Below, one piece after another: positions 24,310-33,245 of a stretch of 64,000 nt of DNA. A program made the position numbers and the translations under genes. The stretch is from a bacterium (GTDB lineage Bacteria > NPL-UPA2 > JAUVJM01). Under the pieces are notes generated by a model that was not told the origin of the DNA, made no database searches, and worked only from the letters and a program-made list of their open reading frames with translations. Where the stretch lies: contig JAUWGW010000007.1 in the NCBI GenBank assembly GCA_030606215.1, forward strand, positions 1-64,000. The letters are read 5' to 3'. How positions within the stretch are numbered: position 1 is the stretch's first letter; every line of letters starts with the position of its first letter.

Positions 24310-25341
24310 TAGGAATTTTTTAAACAATGTCAGTATCCCCTGTTTCCATGGGACGCGATGTGTAACACCTGACCCCGTAATCTCATGAGTGTGCTCAAGA
24401 TAGTGTCTATACGATCTTATCAAAGATTCTGCATTGCTATACCGTGGTGTCCAGCCGAGTATTCTTTCAGCTTTCTCTATTGAAACAAAGGAATCCTTAT
24501 CTGCGGTTCCATAAACCCATTTATAGAGGGGCGAAACTCTAATTATCCAGAACAGTTCAAGTAAAGGCTTTACGACCCAGGAAGGCACAGGAAAAACATG
24601 AGCGCCGGTTTTAGCATAGTCACACAACGCTCCAACATCTTCCAATACAGTACCAAATTCTTTAGCTCCTGCATTGAAGGTATCGTTAACCTTTTCTTCC
24701 GGCAGTGTCATCATTAAATAAACCGCATCCACTAAATCGTCAACCTCCAACAATTGATAGCGATTTTTCCCACTCCCTATAATCGGAATTTTTTTCCCAC
24801 TCCTGACCCAATCATACAGAATCTGGAATACACCGAGCCTGCCCATCCCGATGAAAGTTTTTGGCCGAACTACAGGGATGCACAACCCCTTCTGCCTGTA
24901 TTCTTCGCATATCTTTTCCGCCTCAATCTTACTTTCTCCGTATGGGCCTACCCCAACAAGCGGGTCATTTTCGTAAATAGGGTGTTTCTCAGGGACGCCG
25001 TATACAGCAGTTGAAGATATAAGAACAACTCTCTTTATACCATTCTTTACAGCAGATTCAAAGACACATCTTGTGCCTCCGACATTTGTGCTGAAGATGT
25101 CTTTTTTCTTCCACAATGGTAAAGCTGCTGCAGTATGTATAACAACATCTGCATTTGCAAGTATTTTATCCAGAGATTCAAAGTCCCGAACATCAGTGTT
25201 GAAATACTTAATATTATCAGGATATTCCGCAGGGTCTATTGGCGCAATATCAATAACAAGAATCTCATCAAACTTCTCAGCAAACCTGTTACACAGGTGA
25301 AAACCTAAAAATCCTGCTCCTCCAGTTACAGCAAGCTTCAA
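24307..25341 (-). CDS. NAD(P)-dependent sugar epimerase/dehydratase
   Basis: A 344-residue extended short-chain dehydrogenase. The NAD site is 'VTGGAGFLGFHL', the Ser/Thr of the triad lies in 'LISSTAVYG', and the Tyr-X3-Lys pair is 'YGESKIEAEK'. The C-terminal half carries a sugar-nucleotide-type domain and a ~60-residue tail. The substrate is not deducible; relatives act on UDP-sugars or sterol-like and polyprenol-linked substrates. It lies between rnfA and the UbiA-like gene, 21 bp from rnfA, so it shares the rnf transcript. Confidence 0.88.
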   Translation of the reverse strand: MKLAVTGGAGFLGFHLCNRFAEKFDEILVIDIAPIDPAEYPDNIKYFNTDVRDFESLDKILANADVVIHTAAALPLWKKKDIFSTNVGGTRCVFESAVKNGIKRVVLISSTAVYGVPEKHPIYENDPLVGVGPYGESKIEAEKICEEYRQKGLCIPVVRPKTFIGMGRLGVFQILYDWVRSGKKIPIIGSGKNRYQLLEVDDLVDAVYLMMTLPEEKVNDTFNAGAKEFGTVLEDVGALCDYAKTGAHVFPVPSWVVKPLLELFWIIRVSPLYKWVYGTADKDSFVSIEKAERILGWTPRYSNAESLIRSYRHYLEHTHEITGSGVTHRVPWKQGILTLFKKFL

Positions 25342-25362
25342 GATAAATCCTCCTCATGATTT

Positions 25363-25965
25363 TTAATGTGGCACAATGCCTGCAAATCCGAAGAATGCCA
25401 TGGACATAAGTCCTGCAGTTATGAAAGCGATTGCTGCCCCCTTAAAACTTTCAGGAACATTGGCAAGTTCAAGTCTTTCCCTGATACCTGACATTAGGAG
25501 CATTGCAATTGTAAATCCAACCCCTGCTCCAAACCCGTGAACAACACTTTTCAGGAAGCTTAGCTCGGCCACCTCTCCGTTGTGGAAGAACATATTTATA
25601 TTTAAAACAGCAACGCCCAGGACCGCACAGTTTGTTGTAATAAGCGGCAGGTAGATTCCAAGCGCTCTGTAAAGCGCAGGACTCAGTTTCTGAATTACAA
25701 TCTCTACAAACTGAACGAAACTTGCTATTACAAGGATAAATGCAATGGTCCTCAAGAATTCAAGATTGTATGGAAGAAGAATATAACGGTATACAAGCCA
25801 TGTTACAGAAGATGCAAGAGTCATTACAAATATGACAGCCATCCCCATACCGATTGCCGGCTCAGTCCTTTTTGATACACCAATATATGGACAGAGTCCC
25901 AGGAATCTTGAAAGGACGAAATTGTTGACGAAAACTGCGCTGACAAATATTAAGACAATCTCCAT
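25363..25965 (-). CDS. rnfA: Electron transport complex subunit RnfA
   Basis: A 200-residue membrane subunit with six helices. '[19 protein letters not shown]' at the N-terminus contains the conserved Cys of the RnfA/NqrE family that helps hold the intramembrane [2Fe-2S] cluster with RnfE, and '[11 protein letters not shown]' is the second conserved Cys block. The C-terminus has '[17 protein letters not shown]'. Length and sequence are canonical. It follows rnfE with 20 bp between them. Together they form the half-channel of the Na+- or H+-pumping Rnf complex. Confidence 0.96.
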   Translation of the reverse strand: MEIVLIFVSAVFVNNFVLSRFLGLCPYIGVSKRTEPAIGMGMAVIFVMTLASSVTWLVYRYILLPYNLEFLRTIAFILVIASFVQFVEIVIQKLSPALYRALGIYLPLITTNCAVLGVAVLNINMFFHNGEVAELSFLKSVVHGFGAGVGFTIAMLLMSGIRERLELANVPESFKGAAIAFITAGLMSMAFFGFAGIVPH

Positions 25966-25985
25966 CCTATCTCCTTCGCTGGCAT

Positions 25986-26570
25986 TTATCTCTTTCTCTT
26001 CATCTGTTTAAGTGCAAGAATAAACCCTATTGTGAGAAAAGCTCCTGGAGGAAGGAGCATAAGAGCAACCGGCTCAAATTCGGTTGATATGCTCACCCCA
26101 AAAATCTTCCCCGAGCCCAGTGCTTCCCTTATAATTGAAATAATGAGCAAGCCTGCCGTAAATCCAAAACCCATACCCAGCCCGTCCACAACTGCTCTCG
26201 CAGGAGAATTTCTTGAAGCAAATGCTTCTGCCCTTCCAAGAATTATGCAGTTAACGACAATCAGCGGGATGAATATACCAAGCTGCCTGTTTAGCTCTGG
26301 TAAATAGGCAGAAAGTATACGTTCCACAATTACTACAAATGTGGCGATGATGATAATGAAACACGGAATCCTCATTCTTTGAGGGAAAAGTTTCCTCGTG
26401 ATAGAGATTGTCAGGTTTGATGAAACAAGCACAAAGGTTGTTGCAATTCCCATCCCGAGACCATTCGCGAATGAAGTTGAAACAGCCAATGTCGGACACA
26501 AGCCAAGCATCAGCACAAATACAGGATTTTCTTTGAATAGCCCTTTTAAAAATTCTCTCAACATATTCAT
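25986..26570 (-). CDS. rnfE: Electron transport complex subunit RnfE
   Basis: A ~194-residue six-helix homologue of RnfA/NqrD. It has '[17 protein letters not shown]' with the conserved Cys, '[15 protein letters not shown]' with the second Cys, and ends in a basic tail. I place the start at ATG 26570. The frame continues open upstream to 26618, but those 16 codons are read from a dispersed DNA repeat and have no counterpart in the family. The true ribosome site is weak. It pairs with RnfA around the membrane iron-sulfur centre. Confidence 0.95.
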   Translation of the reverse strand: MNMLREFLKGLFKENPVFVLMLGLCPTLAVSTSFANGLGMGIATTFVLVSSNLTISITRKLFPQRMRIPCFIIIIATFVVIVERILSAYLPELNRQLGIFIPLIVVNCIILGRAEAFASRNSPARAVVDGLGMGFGFTAGLLIISIIREALGSGKIFGVSISTEFEPVALMLLPPGAFLTIGFILALKQMKRKR

Positions 26571-26581
26571 AACACCGTATT

Positions 26582-26618
26582 TGTCATTGCGAGGAGTGGA
26601 GCGACGAAGCAATCTCAT
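26582..26618 (+). repeat. Dispersed repeat (TGTCATTGCGAGG...CAATCTCAT) at the rnfE/rnfG junction
   Basis: A 37-bp copy of the widespread 'TCATTGCGAGG...CGACGAAGCAATCTC' type. On the minus strand it encodes the last 11 residues and the stop codon of RnfG. Confidence 0.65.
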
Positions 26619-27192
26619 CTATTTTCTCTCTCACAGAATCAATAACAGCCTTTGAGGAAATTGTTGCGCCGGTAATTGCCTCCATCTTCTCTGTGTGCAG
26701 GTCCTCTGACTTTTTCCCGGCAAATTGTTTTTGGAACCATGGTTTTTTATCCACTCTTACTTTCTTCACATCTCTCCGGAAAATATCCCTGATGGTTTTG
26801 CCTGAAGGAACTTCCTCAATTCTTGCTCCAAGACCTGGGGTTTCCTGCTGGCTCAGGATTTTAAGTCCTGTAATTTCCCCCTCGGGAGTTATACCGACCA
26901 TAGTCCTTATAGTACTGCTGTAACCTTTCCCCTCAGCAATAAAGGCTATTCCCACTATCTTTTCTCTATCTCCGGATTCATACCCGATGTAATAAAAGAT
27001 GTCCCGCTTTTTCACAGGCTCAAAGACTTTTGCAGTCGGAAGAACCTCAAGCAGGGCTTTCTGCTTTTCCTCCTCCAGGACTTTCTTCCTTCTCTCCTCA
27101 GTAACATTATAAACAATGGCAAGTGAACCTGCTGAAAATGCCGCTACAACCATCAATATAATTCCAAACCTCACTATGTCACGCATTTCCAT
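26584..27192 (-). CDS. rnfG: Electron transport complex subunit RnfG
   Basis: A ~202-residue subunit with an N-terminal membrane helix and a periplasmic FMN-binding domain. The covalent FMN attachment site is 'ITGATISSKAV', where the Thr before the final Ser pair carries the flavin by a phosphoester bond; 'QQETPGLGARI' is a second family mark. The start is ATG 27192, with ATG 27186 an alternative; both lie inside the rnfD end. The last 11 residues ('EIASSLHSSQ') derive from a dispersed repeat, not from family sequence, so the original terminus has been replaced. Confidence 0.93.
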   Translation of the reverse strand: MEMRDIVRFGIILMVVAAFSAGSLAIVYNVTEERRKKVLEEEKQKALLEVLPTAKVFEPVKKRDIFYYIGYESGDREKIVGIAFIAEGKGYSSTIRTMVGITPEGEITGLKILSQQETPGLGARIEEVPSGKTIRDIFRRDVKKVRVDKKPWFQKQFAGKKSEDLHTEKMEAITGATISSKAVIDSVREKIDEIASSLHSSQ

Positions 27193-28213
27193 ATCTTCTC
27201 GGCTTGGCATACCTATCAATCATAGGAGTAGCCGCATTCATCAGAAGAATTGCAAATGAAACTCCTTCAGGATAACCTGCATACAGACGGATTATAGCGG
27301 TGAGGAACCCGCATCCGAGTCCGAAGATAATTTTCCCTTCGCCAGTCATTGGGGATGTTACCATATCAGTAGCCATGAAAAATGCTCCGAGAATTGCTCC
27401 TCCTGAAAAAATGTGAAAAAGAACATTTCCGTGGAAAGGTTTGCTTGCTCCAGGAATCCAGAGGAGCCATGCAAAAACTGCTAAACTCCCGAGGAAACTT
27501 AAAGGAATATGCCAGCTAATTATACCCTTTACGAGGAGAAAGATTGCTCCAATAATGAGGAGCAAAGCGGCAGTTTCTCCAATGCATCCCCCAATATTAC
27601 CTGTAAATAGTCTAAGTAAAGTATCCGAAGAATGCAAATCATTGAGGTGCTGAGAAGCTAATACTTTTACATTTTCCGCTGCATTTGGGTCAGAAAGCGT
27701 ACGGTTTGCATCAAGCCATGCGGTTAGAGGAGTTGCTGACGTAATTCCATCTATTGAAATAATTCCAGCTCTCGGGGTTGCCCATCCTGTCGTCATATAT
27801 CTACTGTAGGAAAGAAGAAGAAAAACCCGTCCACCGAGTGCAGGATTGAATATATTATGCCCAAGCCCTCCAAATGTCTGTTTCACAACACTGATAGCAA
27901 AGGCTGAGCCAAGAGCAGGCAGCCATAACGGTATATCCTGCGGTAGATTCAACGCAAGGAGTAAACCTGTAAGAAAAGCGCTCCCATCAGAAATTGCAAC
28001 TGGCTTCTTCCTTAACCATAAAATAATTGCTTCGGTGATGATAGCTGAAAGTATACTTACGCCGATAATTTGAAGCACCTTAACTCCAAAGAAATAAACT
28101 GCTCCGACTATAGCCGGAAGGAGTGCCAGAGACACTGACCACATAATCTTATTAACTGTTACCCCGGAACTCAAATGCGGGGCAGGGGATACAATGAACT
28201 TCTGCTCTCTCAC
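27179..28213 (-). CDS. rnfD: Electron transport complex subunit RnfD
   Basis: A 344-residue polytopic membrane subunit. 'ITSATPLTAW' is the covalent FMN site, 'GGLGHNIFNPALGGRVFLL' is the conserved central block, and 'AGYPEGVSFAILLMNAATPMID' the C-terminal one. The start is GTG 28213 with AAGGAG 7 bases upstream and a good promoter before that. In most genomes rnfC directly precedes rnfD. Here the divergent radical SAM gene takes that place. Confidence 0.95.
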   Translation of the reverse strand: MREQKFIVSPAPHLSSGVTVNKIMWSVSLALLPAIVGAVYFFGVKVLQIIGVSILSAIITEAIILWLRKKPVAISDGSAFLTGLLLALNLPQDIPLWLPALGSAFAISVVKQTFGGLGHNIFNPALGGRVFLLLSYSRYMTTGWATPRAGIISIDGITSATPLTAWLDANRTLSDPNAAENVKVLASQHLNDLHSSDTLLRLFTGNIGGCIGETAALLLIIGAIFLLVKGIISWHIPLSFLGSLAVFAWLLWIPGASKPFHGNVLFHIFSGGAILGAFFMATDMVTSPMTGEGKIIFGLGCGFLTAIIRLYAGYPEGVSFAILLMNAATPMIDRYAKPRRYGNA

Positions 28214-28260
28214 AGGAGACTCCTTATTCGGCAGAATAAGCTTTGGAATTCTAATATAGT

Positions 28261-28289
28261 AGAATATACTCTCCTGCCAGCCTGGTCAA
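28261..28289 (-). promoter_or_regulatory. Promoter of the rnfDGEA run
   Basis: On the minus strand TTGACC (28289-28284), a 17-bp spacer and TATTCT (28266-28261) stand about 48 bases before the rnfD GTG. The gap is divergent, shared with the radical SAM gene at 28336. Confidence 0.55.
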
Positions 28290-28335
28290 GACAAAAAAGG
28301 TTGCATTGGATGAGGGGAAGTTGTAATCTACCAAT

Positions 28336-29355
28336 ATGAATAAACTGAGGCATATAACATCACTCTCCAGAGTTTTTCTAAACTATAAAAGAGGGAAAAC
28401 TTGCCTCCGCTCACTTCCAATCAGACTCTGGATAGAAACATCAAGTATCTGCAACTTGAGGTGTGTTATGTGTTTGAACAGAGCTCTTCCCAAGAGTGAG
28501 AAAGGACTTATGGATTTTGGTTTATTCAGAAAAATTATAGATGAGGCAAAATCTTATGTCTATGACGTTTACCTGCATCATCGCGGCGAATCGTTAATTC
28601 ATCCGGAGTTTCCAGAGATGATTGAGTATGCTAAGAAATCAGGTCTCAGAGTGAAGTTCCACACAAATGGAACACTTATGACCCCGGAGCTTTCGCTAAA
28701 AATACTTGAGGCAGGTCCTGACCTTGTTTCCTTCTCAGTAGATGGATTTACGAAGGAAGTTTATGAAAAGATCAGAGTGGGTGCAAATTTTGTTGGAACA
28801 GTTAATAATATTTCTTATTTTCTAAAATTAAAAAGGGAGAAGGGTTTAAATAAACCATATACGATAATTGAGGAGATTGAGTTTCCTGAGGTTATTGCTT
28901 CTTCTTATGAAGATAGGAAGAAGTTTACGGAATATTTCAGGAAACTGGGGCTTGATGAAATAATCTTTAAAAAACTTTACAACTGGGCAGGTTACCTTGG
29001 CGAACCGAGTGGTGAGAGAACATATACAACGTGCACATTTTTGTGGTATTCCTGCGTGATTTTCTGGGATGGAACTGTTTCACCATGCCCGCAGGATTAT
29101 TACGGGAAGATAAAGCTCGGGAATATCAAACATAATTCTCTGAGAGAGATATGGAATGGTACAGAGTATGTATCGCTCAGAAAACAGATGCTGAGGGATG
29201 TTGAAAAGCTTATCCCCTGTAATAAATGCGACAGACTCTGCAGGAAGAAAATAGCAGGCATCCCTTTCCAATATCTTATCTCCTACCTGAATGATAACAT
29301 CATTGGTTACGGGAAACTGAGGAAAATATTCGGCTCCTATGAGAGAAATGAGTAG
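28336..29355 (+). CDS. Radical SAM/SPASM-domain protein
   Basis: A 339-residue radical SAM enzyme. The SAM cluster motif is 'CNLRCVMC' (CX3CX2C). The C-terminal region has a Cys series ('CTFLWYSCVIFWDGTVSPC', then 'CNKCDRLC') of SPASM type that binds an auxiliary [4Fe-4S] cluster. Such proteins in envelope loci modify sugars or act on peptides; no precursor peptide gene is seen nearby. The next gene, a methyltransferase, overlaps it by 17 bp, so both likely work on the same molecule. Reaction unknown. Confidence 0.88.
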   Translation: MNKLRHITSLSRVFLNYKRGKTCLRSLPIRLWIETSSICNLRCVMCLNRALPKSEKGLMDFGLFRKIIDEAKSYVYDVYLHHRGESLIHPEFPEMIEYAKKSGLRVKFHTNGTLMTPELSLKILEAGPDLVSFSVDGFTKEVYEKIRVGANFVGTVNNISYFLKLKREKGLNKPYTIIEEIEFPEVIASSYEDRKKFTEYFRKLGLDEIIFKKLYNWAGYLGEPSGERTYTTCTFLWYSCVIFWDGTVSPCPQDYYGKIKLGNIKHNSLREIWNGTEYVSLRKQMLRDVEKLIPCNKCDRLCRKKIAGIPFQYLISYLNDNIIGYGKLRKIFGSYERNE

Positions 29356-30067
29356 AAAAGTTAAATCAGTGTTGAAACAGCAGAAGATAAAAATGATTCT
29401 TTCATACATCGGCGATACTTCAGAAAAAAAATGTCTTGATATCGGAAGTGGCAGTGGAATTATCAGTCTTATCCTTCGGGAGAATGGTGGTGATTGGGCA
29501 AGCGCTGAGACGGAAGGAGAAGGCATGGATTCTATCAGGAAGGCAGTTGGAGAAAATGTTTATAAAATAGATGGTCAGTCTACTCCTTTTGGAGAAAGAA
29601 GTTTTGATATAGTTGTAATAGTTGATTTTCTTGAACACATTGATACTGATAGAGAATTTGTCGTAGAACTTTACCGGATAATGAAATATGGAGGGATTCT
29701 CATCATAAATGTGCCGCATCTCAGGAGATGTGCGCCCATCCCGGCGCTTCGTAATCTGATAGGACTAACCGATGAGAAACATGGGCATGTGCGCCCGGGG
29801 TATACACTTACGATGCTAAAGAATTTGCTTGGTAAGGAATTTGAGATAGTGAGACACTCAGTGTATGTAAAGTTTTTTTCTGAACTCATTGAAACTGTAA
29901 TTAATTTTGCGGGTAAAGGTGAGAAGAGGGAAGAGGTAACTGAAAAAGGACTTACGTTCAGGCTATATTCAATAATATATCCTTTCCTTTGCTTAATTTC
30001 AAAACTTGATTATCTCTTTTTTTTCACAAGAGGCGCGCGTTTGATTGTAGAAGCAAGGAAATGCTAG
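29339..30067 (+). CDS. Class I SAM-dependent methyltransferase
   Basis: A 242-residue Rossmann-fold methyltransferase. Motif I is 'CLDIGSGSGIISLIL', followed by the acidic strand end and 'FDIVVIVDFLEHID' as motif IV, then 'GGILIINVPH'. It belongs to the Methyltransf_11/UbiE-like group. The substrate is unknown; it partners with the overlapping radical SAM gene. The gene ends 4 bp into the convergent epimerase gene, with no terminator between them. Confidence 0.87.
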   Translation: MREMSRKVKSVLKQQKIKMILSYIGDTSEKKCLDIGSGSGIISLILRENGGDWASAETEGEGMDSIRKAVGENVYKIDGQSTPFGERSFDIVVIVDFLEHIDTDREFVVELYRIMKYGGILIINVPHLRRCAPIPALRNLIGLTDEKHGHVRPGYTLTMLKNLLGKEFEIVRHSVYVKFFSELIETVINFAGKGEKREEVTEKGLTFRLYSIIYPFLCLISKLDYLFFFTRGARLIVEARKC

Positions 30068-30993
30068 CCCTTTTTCTTATAATACATTACTGTTTTTTCA
30101 AATCCTTCTTCAAGTGTATGGTCTGGCTTCCAGTTAATTTCTTGCCCGGCTTTTCCCGCATCGAGTGATATGCGTTCTACTTCTCCCGTTTTTGCATCTG
30201 CATACAGAGGTGGTTTATTGAAACCGATAATCCTTTTCAGCAATTTAAAAAGTTCAACGACTGAAGTTTCTCTACCGGTACCGAGATTGTAAATTTCCCC
30301 GTTTCCTTTTTCCATACAGAGGATATTTGCAGAAGCCACGTCTTCTACATACACATAATCCCTTGTTTGTTTTCCTGTGCCAAATATTGTAGGGGATTCC
30401 CCCTGGAGCATTTTACCGGTAAAGATAGCTACTACACCTGCTTCACCATGTGGATTTTGTCTTGGACCGTAGACATTTGCGTAGCGCAGGACTGTATATT
30501 TCAATCCTGCGTTATGCGAGTAAAGGTAGAGATAATGTTCCACAGCATGTTTTGAAACTCCGTAAGGCGATAGTGGATTAACGGGATATGTTTCATCTAC
30601 AGGGAGAGAGTCCGGCTCTCCATAAATTGCTCCTCCAGTAGATATATAGATAAATTTTTTCACCCCATTTGCTAAAGCTTCTTCTATCAGGTTTATACTG
30701 CCGATGACATTTGACTTCAGGTCAAAAATTGGGTTACTTACTGATTTGCGGACATCAATTTGAGCGGCATGATGACTTACATAATCAGGTTTTTCGACCT
30801 CAAAAATTTCCTTCACTTTTTCTCTATCACAGATATCTGCAAGATAGAATTTTGCATCCGGATTGATGTTCTCCTTGAGTCCTGTTGAAAGGTTATCCAA
30901 GACCACCACACTGTACCCTTCCTTCAAAAGTCTGTCTACAACATTTGAACCTATGAAACCTGCTCCGCCTGTCACCAGCACCTTTTTAGTCAT
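30064..30993 (-). CDS. UDP-glucose 4-epimerase-like sugar-nucleotide epimerase
   Basis: A 309-residue extended SDR. 'VTGGAGFIGSNVVDRLL' is the NAD site, 'YISTGGAIYGEPD' holds the Ser/Thr and 'YGVSKHAVEHYL' the Tyr-X3-Lys pair; 'RYANVYGPRQNP' is also typical of GalE-like enzymes. It would make a UDP-hexose epimer for the polysaccharide built by the genes upstream. The exact sugar (Gal, GalNAc, uronate) cannot be told. It is the last gene of a 19-gene minus-strand run. Confidence 0.9.
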   Translation of the reverse strand: MTKKVLVTGGAGFIGSNVVDRLLKEGYSVVVLDNLSTGLKENINPDAKFYLADICDREKVKEIFEVEKPDYVSHHAAQIDVRKSVSNPIFDLKSNVIGSINLIEEALANGVKKFIYISTGGAIYGEPDSLPVDETYPVNPLSPYGVSKHAVEHYLYLYSHNAGLKYTVLRYANVYGPRQNPHGEAGVVAIFTGKMLQGESPTIFGTGKQTRDYVYVEDVASANILCMEKGNGEIYNLGTGRETSVVELFKLLKRIIGFNKPPLYADAKTGEVERISLDAGKAGQEINWKPDHTLEEGFEKTVMYYKKKG

Positions 30994-31006
30994 AATTTTT
31001 CCCTCC

Positions 31007-32077
31007 TCATAACCATGGGCTGAGGTAAGATTTTAGCCTTTCTTCCATCTTTTCTTTACTGAAGTATTTCAGTCTTTTTCCCTGTTTCCTGATAACTTTT
31101 TCCCTCAAGTTTTTTCCATTGAGCAGTAAATCTGCCATCTCTGCAATTTCTGCAAAATTTTTCTTTTTAACAAGAATTCCAGCATCTCCGAGAGTTTGAG
31201 GAACAGCAGCCCCTTTATATGCCATAATCGGTATTTCAAAATGCATTGCTTCAAGAAGTGGGAGACAAAAACCTTCATGCTCACTCATACAAATGAAAAT
31301 ATCAGCCAGACTATAATAGGCTATTAAATCGTCAAAGTTAACATGCCCGAGTAGATATACAGTCTTCAAACCGAGCTGAAGTGTAAGAGACCTCAAATAA
31401 TCAAAATACATTTCTGTGCCTGCGTATGAGCCGATGAGAAACAGTCTTGAATCAGGGTTGATAAACTTGTTGTAATAGTTGAAGACAAGAATTACATCCT
31501 CAAACTTCTTGTTCGGGACGAAACGACCTACGAATATAAAATGCTTGATATGAGACTGGTTATATACTGCTGTTGTATATGGATTTGGGCGCCTGGCGAA
31601 GAGTTGCCTGTCCATGGTTAACGGAAGAACATCTGTATTCTCAAAACCCATGTCAACCAGCTCCTGGCGATTGTAGTCTGAATCTGCGAGGGAGAGCTCT
31701 GGAATATGGGCAAAAGAACGCAATTCCTTCCTTCCTTCTTCCAGTTCCTGTGCAATTCTATCATTTACCACCCTTAGATATCTTGCGGGGGTGATGTTGT
31801 GGTAGATAAGGATTTTTCTATCCGGAATAGAGCAAAAATACTCATTTACGGGTGAAGCTGTTGAGAAATGGAGTATTGTCAGATTCTCCTTTGAACTGCG
31901 CTCCTTGTGAAGGTGAAAATCGAAGCATTCTCTTCTCACTCGTGGATTTATATGTCTTGAGACTGAGTAGATTTCCGATGTAAAGCCCCAGGACCTGAGA
32001 ATTTTCTGAATCAATTTTGCCTGGATGCTGATTGCATCCCCGTAACTCATACCTGCAACAAGCTGATGTATTTCCAT
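31007..32077 (-). CDS. Glycosyltransferase family 4
   Basis: A ~356-residue GT-B glycosyltransferase. 'HFIFVGRFVPNKKFEDVI' opens the C-terminal nucleotide-sugar domain and 'CMSEHEGFCLPLLEAM' is the GT4 E-X7-E donor motif. I start it at ATG 32077, which directly overlaps the stop of the upstream glycosyltransferase (TAAAATG); a longer frame into that gene has no family match. It likely adds a sugar to the O-polysaccharide exported by Wzm/Wzt. Confidence 0.9.
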   Translation of the reverse strand: MEIHQLVAGMSYGDAISIQAKLIQKILRSWGFTSEIYSVSRHINPRVRRECFDFHLHKERSSKENLTILHFSTASPVNEYFCSIPDRKILIYHNITPARYLRVVNDRIAQELEEGRKELRSFAHIPELSLADSDYNRQELVDMGFENTDVLPLTMDRQLFARRPNPYTTAVYNQSHIKHFIFVGRFVPNKKFEDVILVFNYYNKFINPDSRLFLIGSYAGTEMYFDYLRSLTLQLGLKTVYLLGHVNFDDLIAYYSLADIFICMSEHEGFCLPLLEAMHFEIPIMAYKGAAVPQTLGDAGILVKKKNFAEIAEMADLLLNGKNLREKVIRKQGKRLKYFSKEKMEERLKSYLSPWL

Positions 32078-32078
32078 T

Positions 32079-33245
32079 TTAAAACTTTTCCAGTGCGTTC
32101 TTGAACCTTTCAATAACTTTTTCCCAGCTATAATTTTCCTTAACATATTTTTTCCCATTGATGCCCATTTTAAGTCTCGCATCAGGATTATTGAGAAAAA
32201 AGTTTATACATTCCTCAAACTCAAAATAGGTATCAAAATAAAGACCTCCATTACTTTTCTGGCAGTGGAATTGTGTAACGGCACAGCTTGCATTGACAAG
32301 AACAGGGACTCCGGCAAGCCATGATTCCATTATTGTAATTGAAAGGCTTTCATTAACTGAAGGTTGACACAGAAAAGTTGCAGAGGCATGTGCGGCGTAT
32401 TTGTCCTCTATTGAAACATAACCCAGATCTATTATATCCTGAGAATCTCCTGAGATTGCCACATCTCCGCTCCCGATAAGGACAAGCTTAAGTTTATTTC
32501 TGTTATATCTTTTATACATATTGAAGTAGTTGATAAGAAGCGGCGTATTTTTTCCTCCTTCTCTTCTCCCGGCATATAGACAGAAATCATCTTTAATATC
32601 ATACCTCCTTCTGAACCGTTCAGCCGAAGCGTCTTTCCTTTCGTCAAAACCAAGAGCAACGATTGCAATTTTTCTCTCGCTGAGATTATATAACTTTTTC
32701 CCCAGTTCTCTCTCAGGAGGGGTGCTGAACATAATACCTCTGAATCTTTGAAACATATCTTTGAAAATTTCAAGGTAAGCATATACTTCATCGTGAAGGG
32801 TTGGTATTAGGAGAGATTTTTCAGGGCACACTTTTGAACCATTGATTGTAGTCCCGAACATGTATGGTATGAAGATAAAATAGTCATAATCACCACAATT
32901 TCTTTCAATGTACGAATACATAGAACTGCTATTAACACTTTCCTTCGCCCAGGTCAACTGGTCTTCATATGAAACTTTCTCCTTGGCAATAATCCTGTTC
33001 TGTATCTTGAGGAATGTGATTGTATTTCGCTCATCAACTTTAAATCTTCTTACCGTTATACTGTTAATCTCTTCCTTGCCCGGAGGATAGTAGTTTTCCC
33101 AGCCAAAATGGTCCCTTGCGCATGTTGTGAGAATCTCAACGGAAAAGTTTGCCTCTTTCAAACGCTCTGCAAGCCATTCAATATGAATTGCGGCTCCCCC
33201 TGCCGCATCAATTCCGTACCTCGGACATATGAAAGCAATTCTCAC
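32079..33245 (-). CDS. Glycosyltransferase family 4
   Basis: A 388-residue GT-B enzyme. The N-terminus 'RIAFICPRYGIDAAGGAAIH' is the acceptor-side Rossmann fold; 'CLYAGRREGGKNTPLLI' and 'CQPSVNESLSITIMESW' form the donor site with the E-X7-E-like pair. Its stop overlaps the start of the next glycosyltransferase and its start overlaps the small coiled-coil gene by 4 bp. Donor and acceptor sugars are unknown; context suggests O-antigen chain assembly. Confidence 0.9.
   Translation of the reverse strand: MRIAFICPRYGIDAAGGAAIHIEWLAERLKEANFSVEILTTCARDHFGWENYYPPGKEEINSITVRRFKVDERNTITFLKIQNRIIAKEKVSYEDQLTWAKESVNSSSMYSYIERNCGDYDYFIFIPYMFGTTINGSKVCPEKSLLIPTLHDEVYAYLEIFKDMFQRFRGIMFSTPPERELGKKLYNLSERKIAIVALGFDERKDASAERFRRRYDIKDDFCLYAGRREGGKNTPLLINYFNMYKRYNRNKLKLVLIGSGDVAISGDSQDIIDLGYVSIEDKYAAHASATFLCQPSVNESLSITIMESWLAGVPVLVNASCAVTQFHCQKSNGGLYFDTYFEFEECINFFLNNPDARLKMGINGKKYVKENYSWEKVIERFKNALEKF

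Noticed and set aside
26571-26618. N-terminal extension of RnfE
   Set aside because: It is translated from a dispersed repeat and lacks any family similarity.
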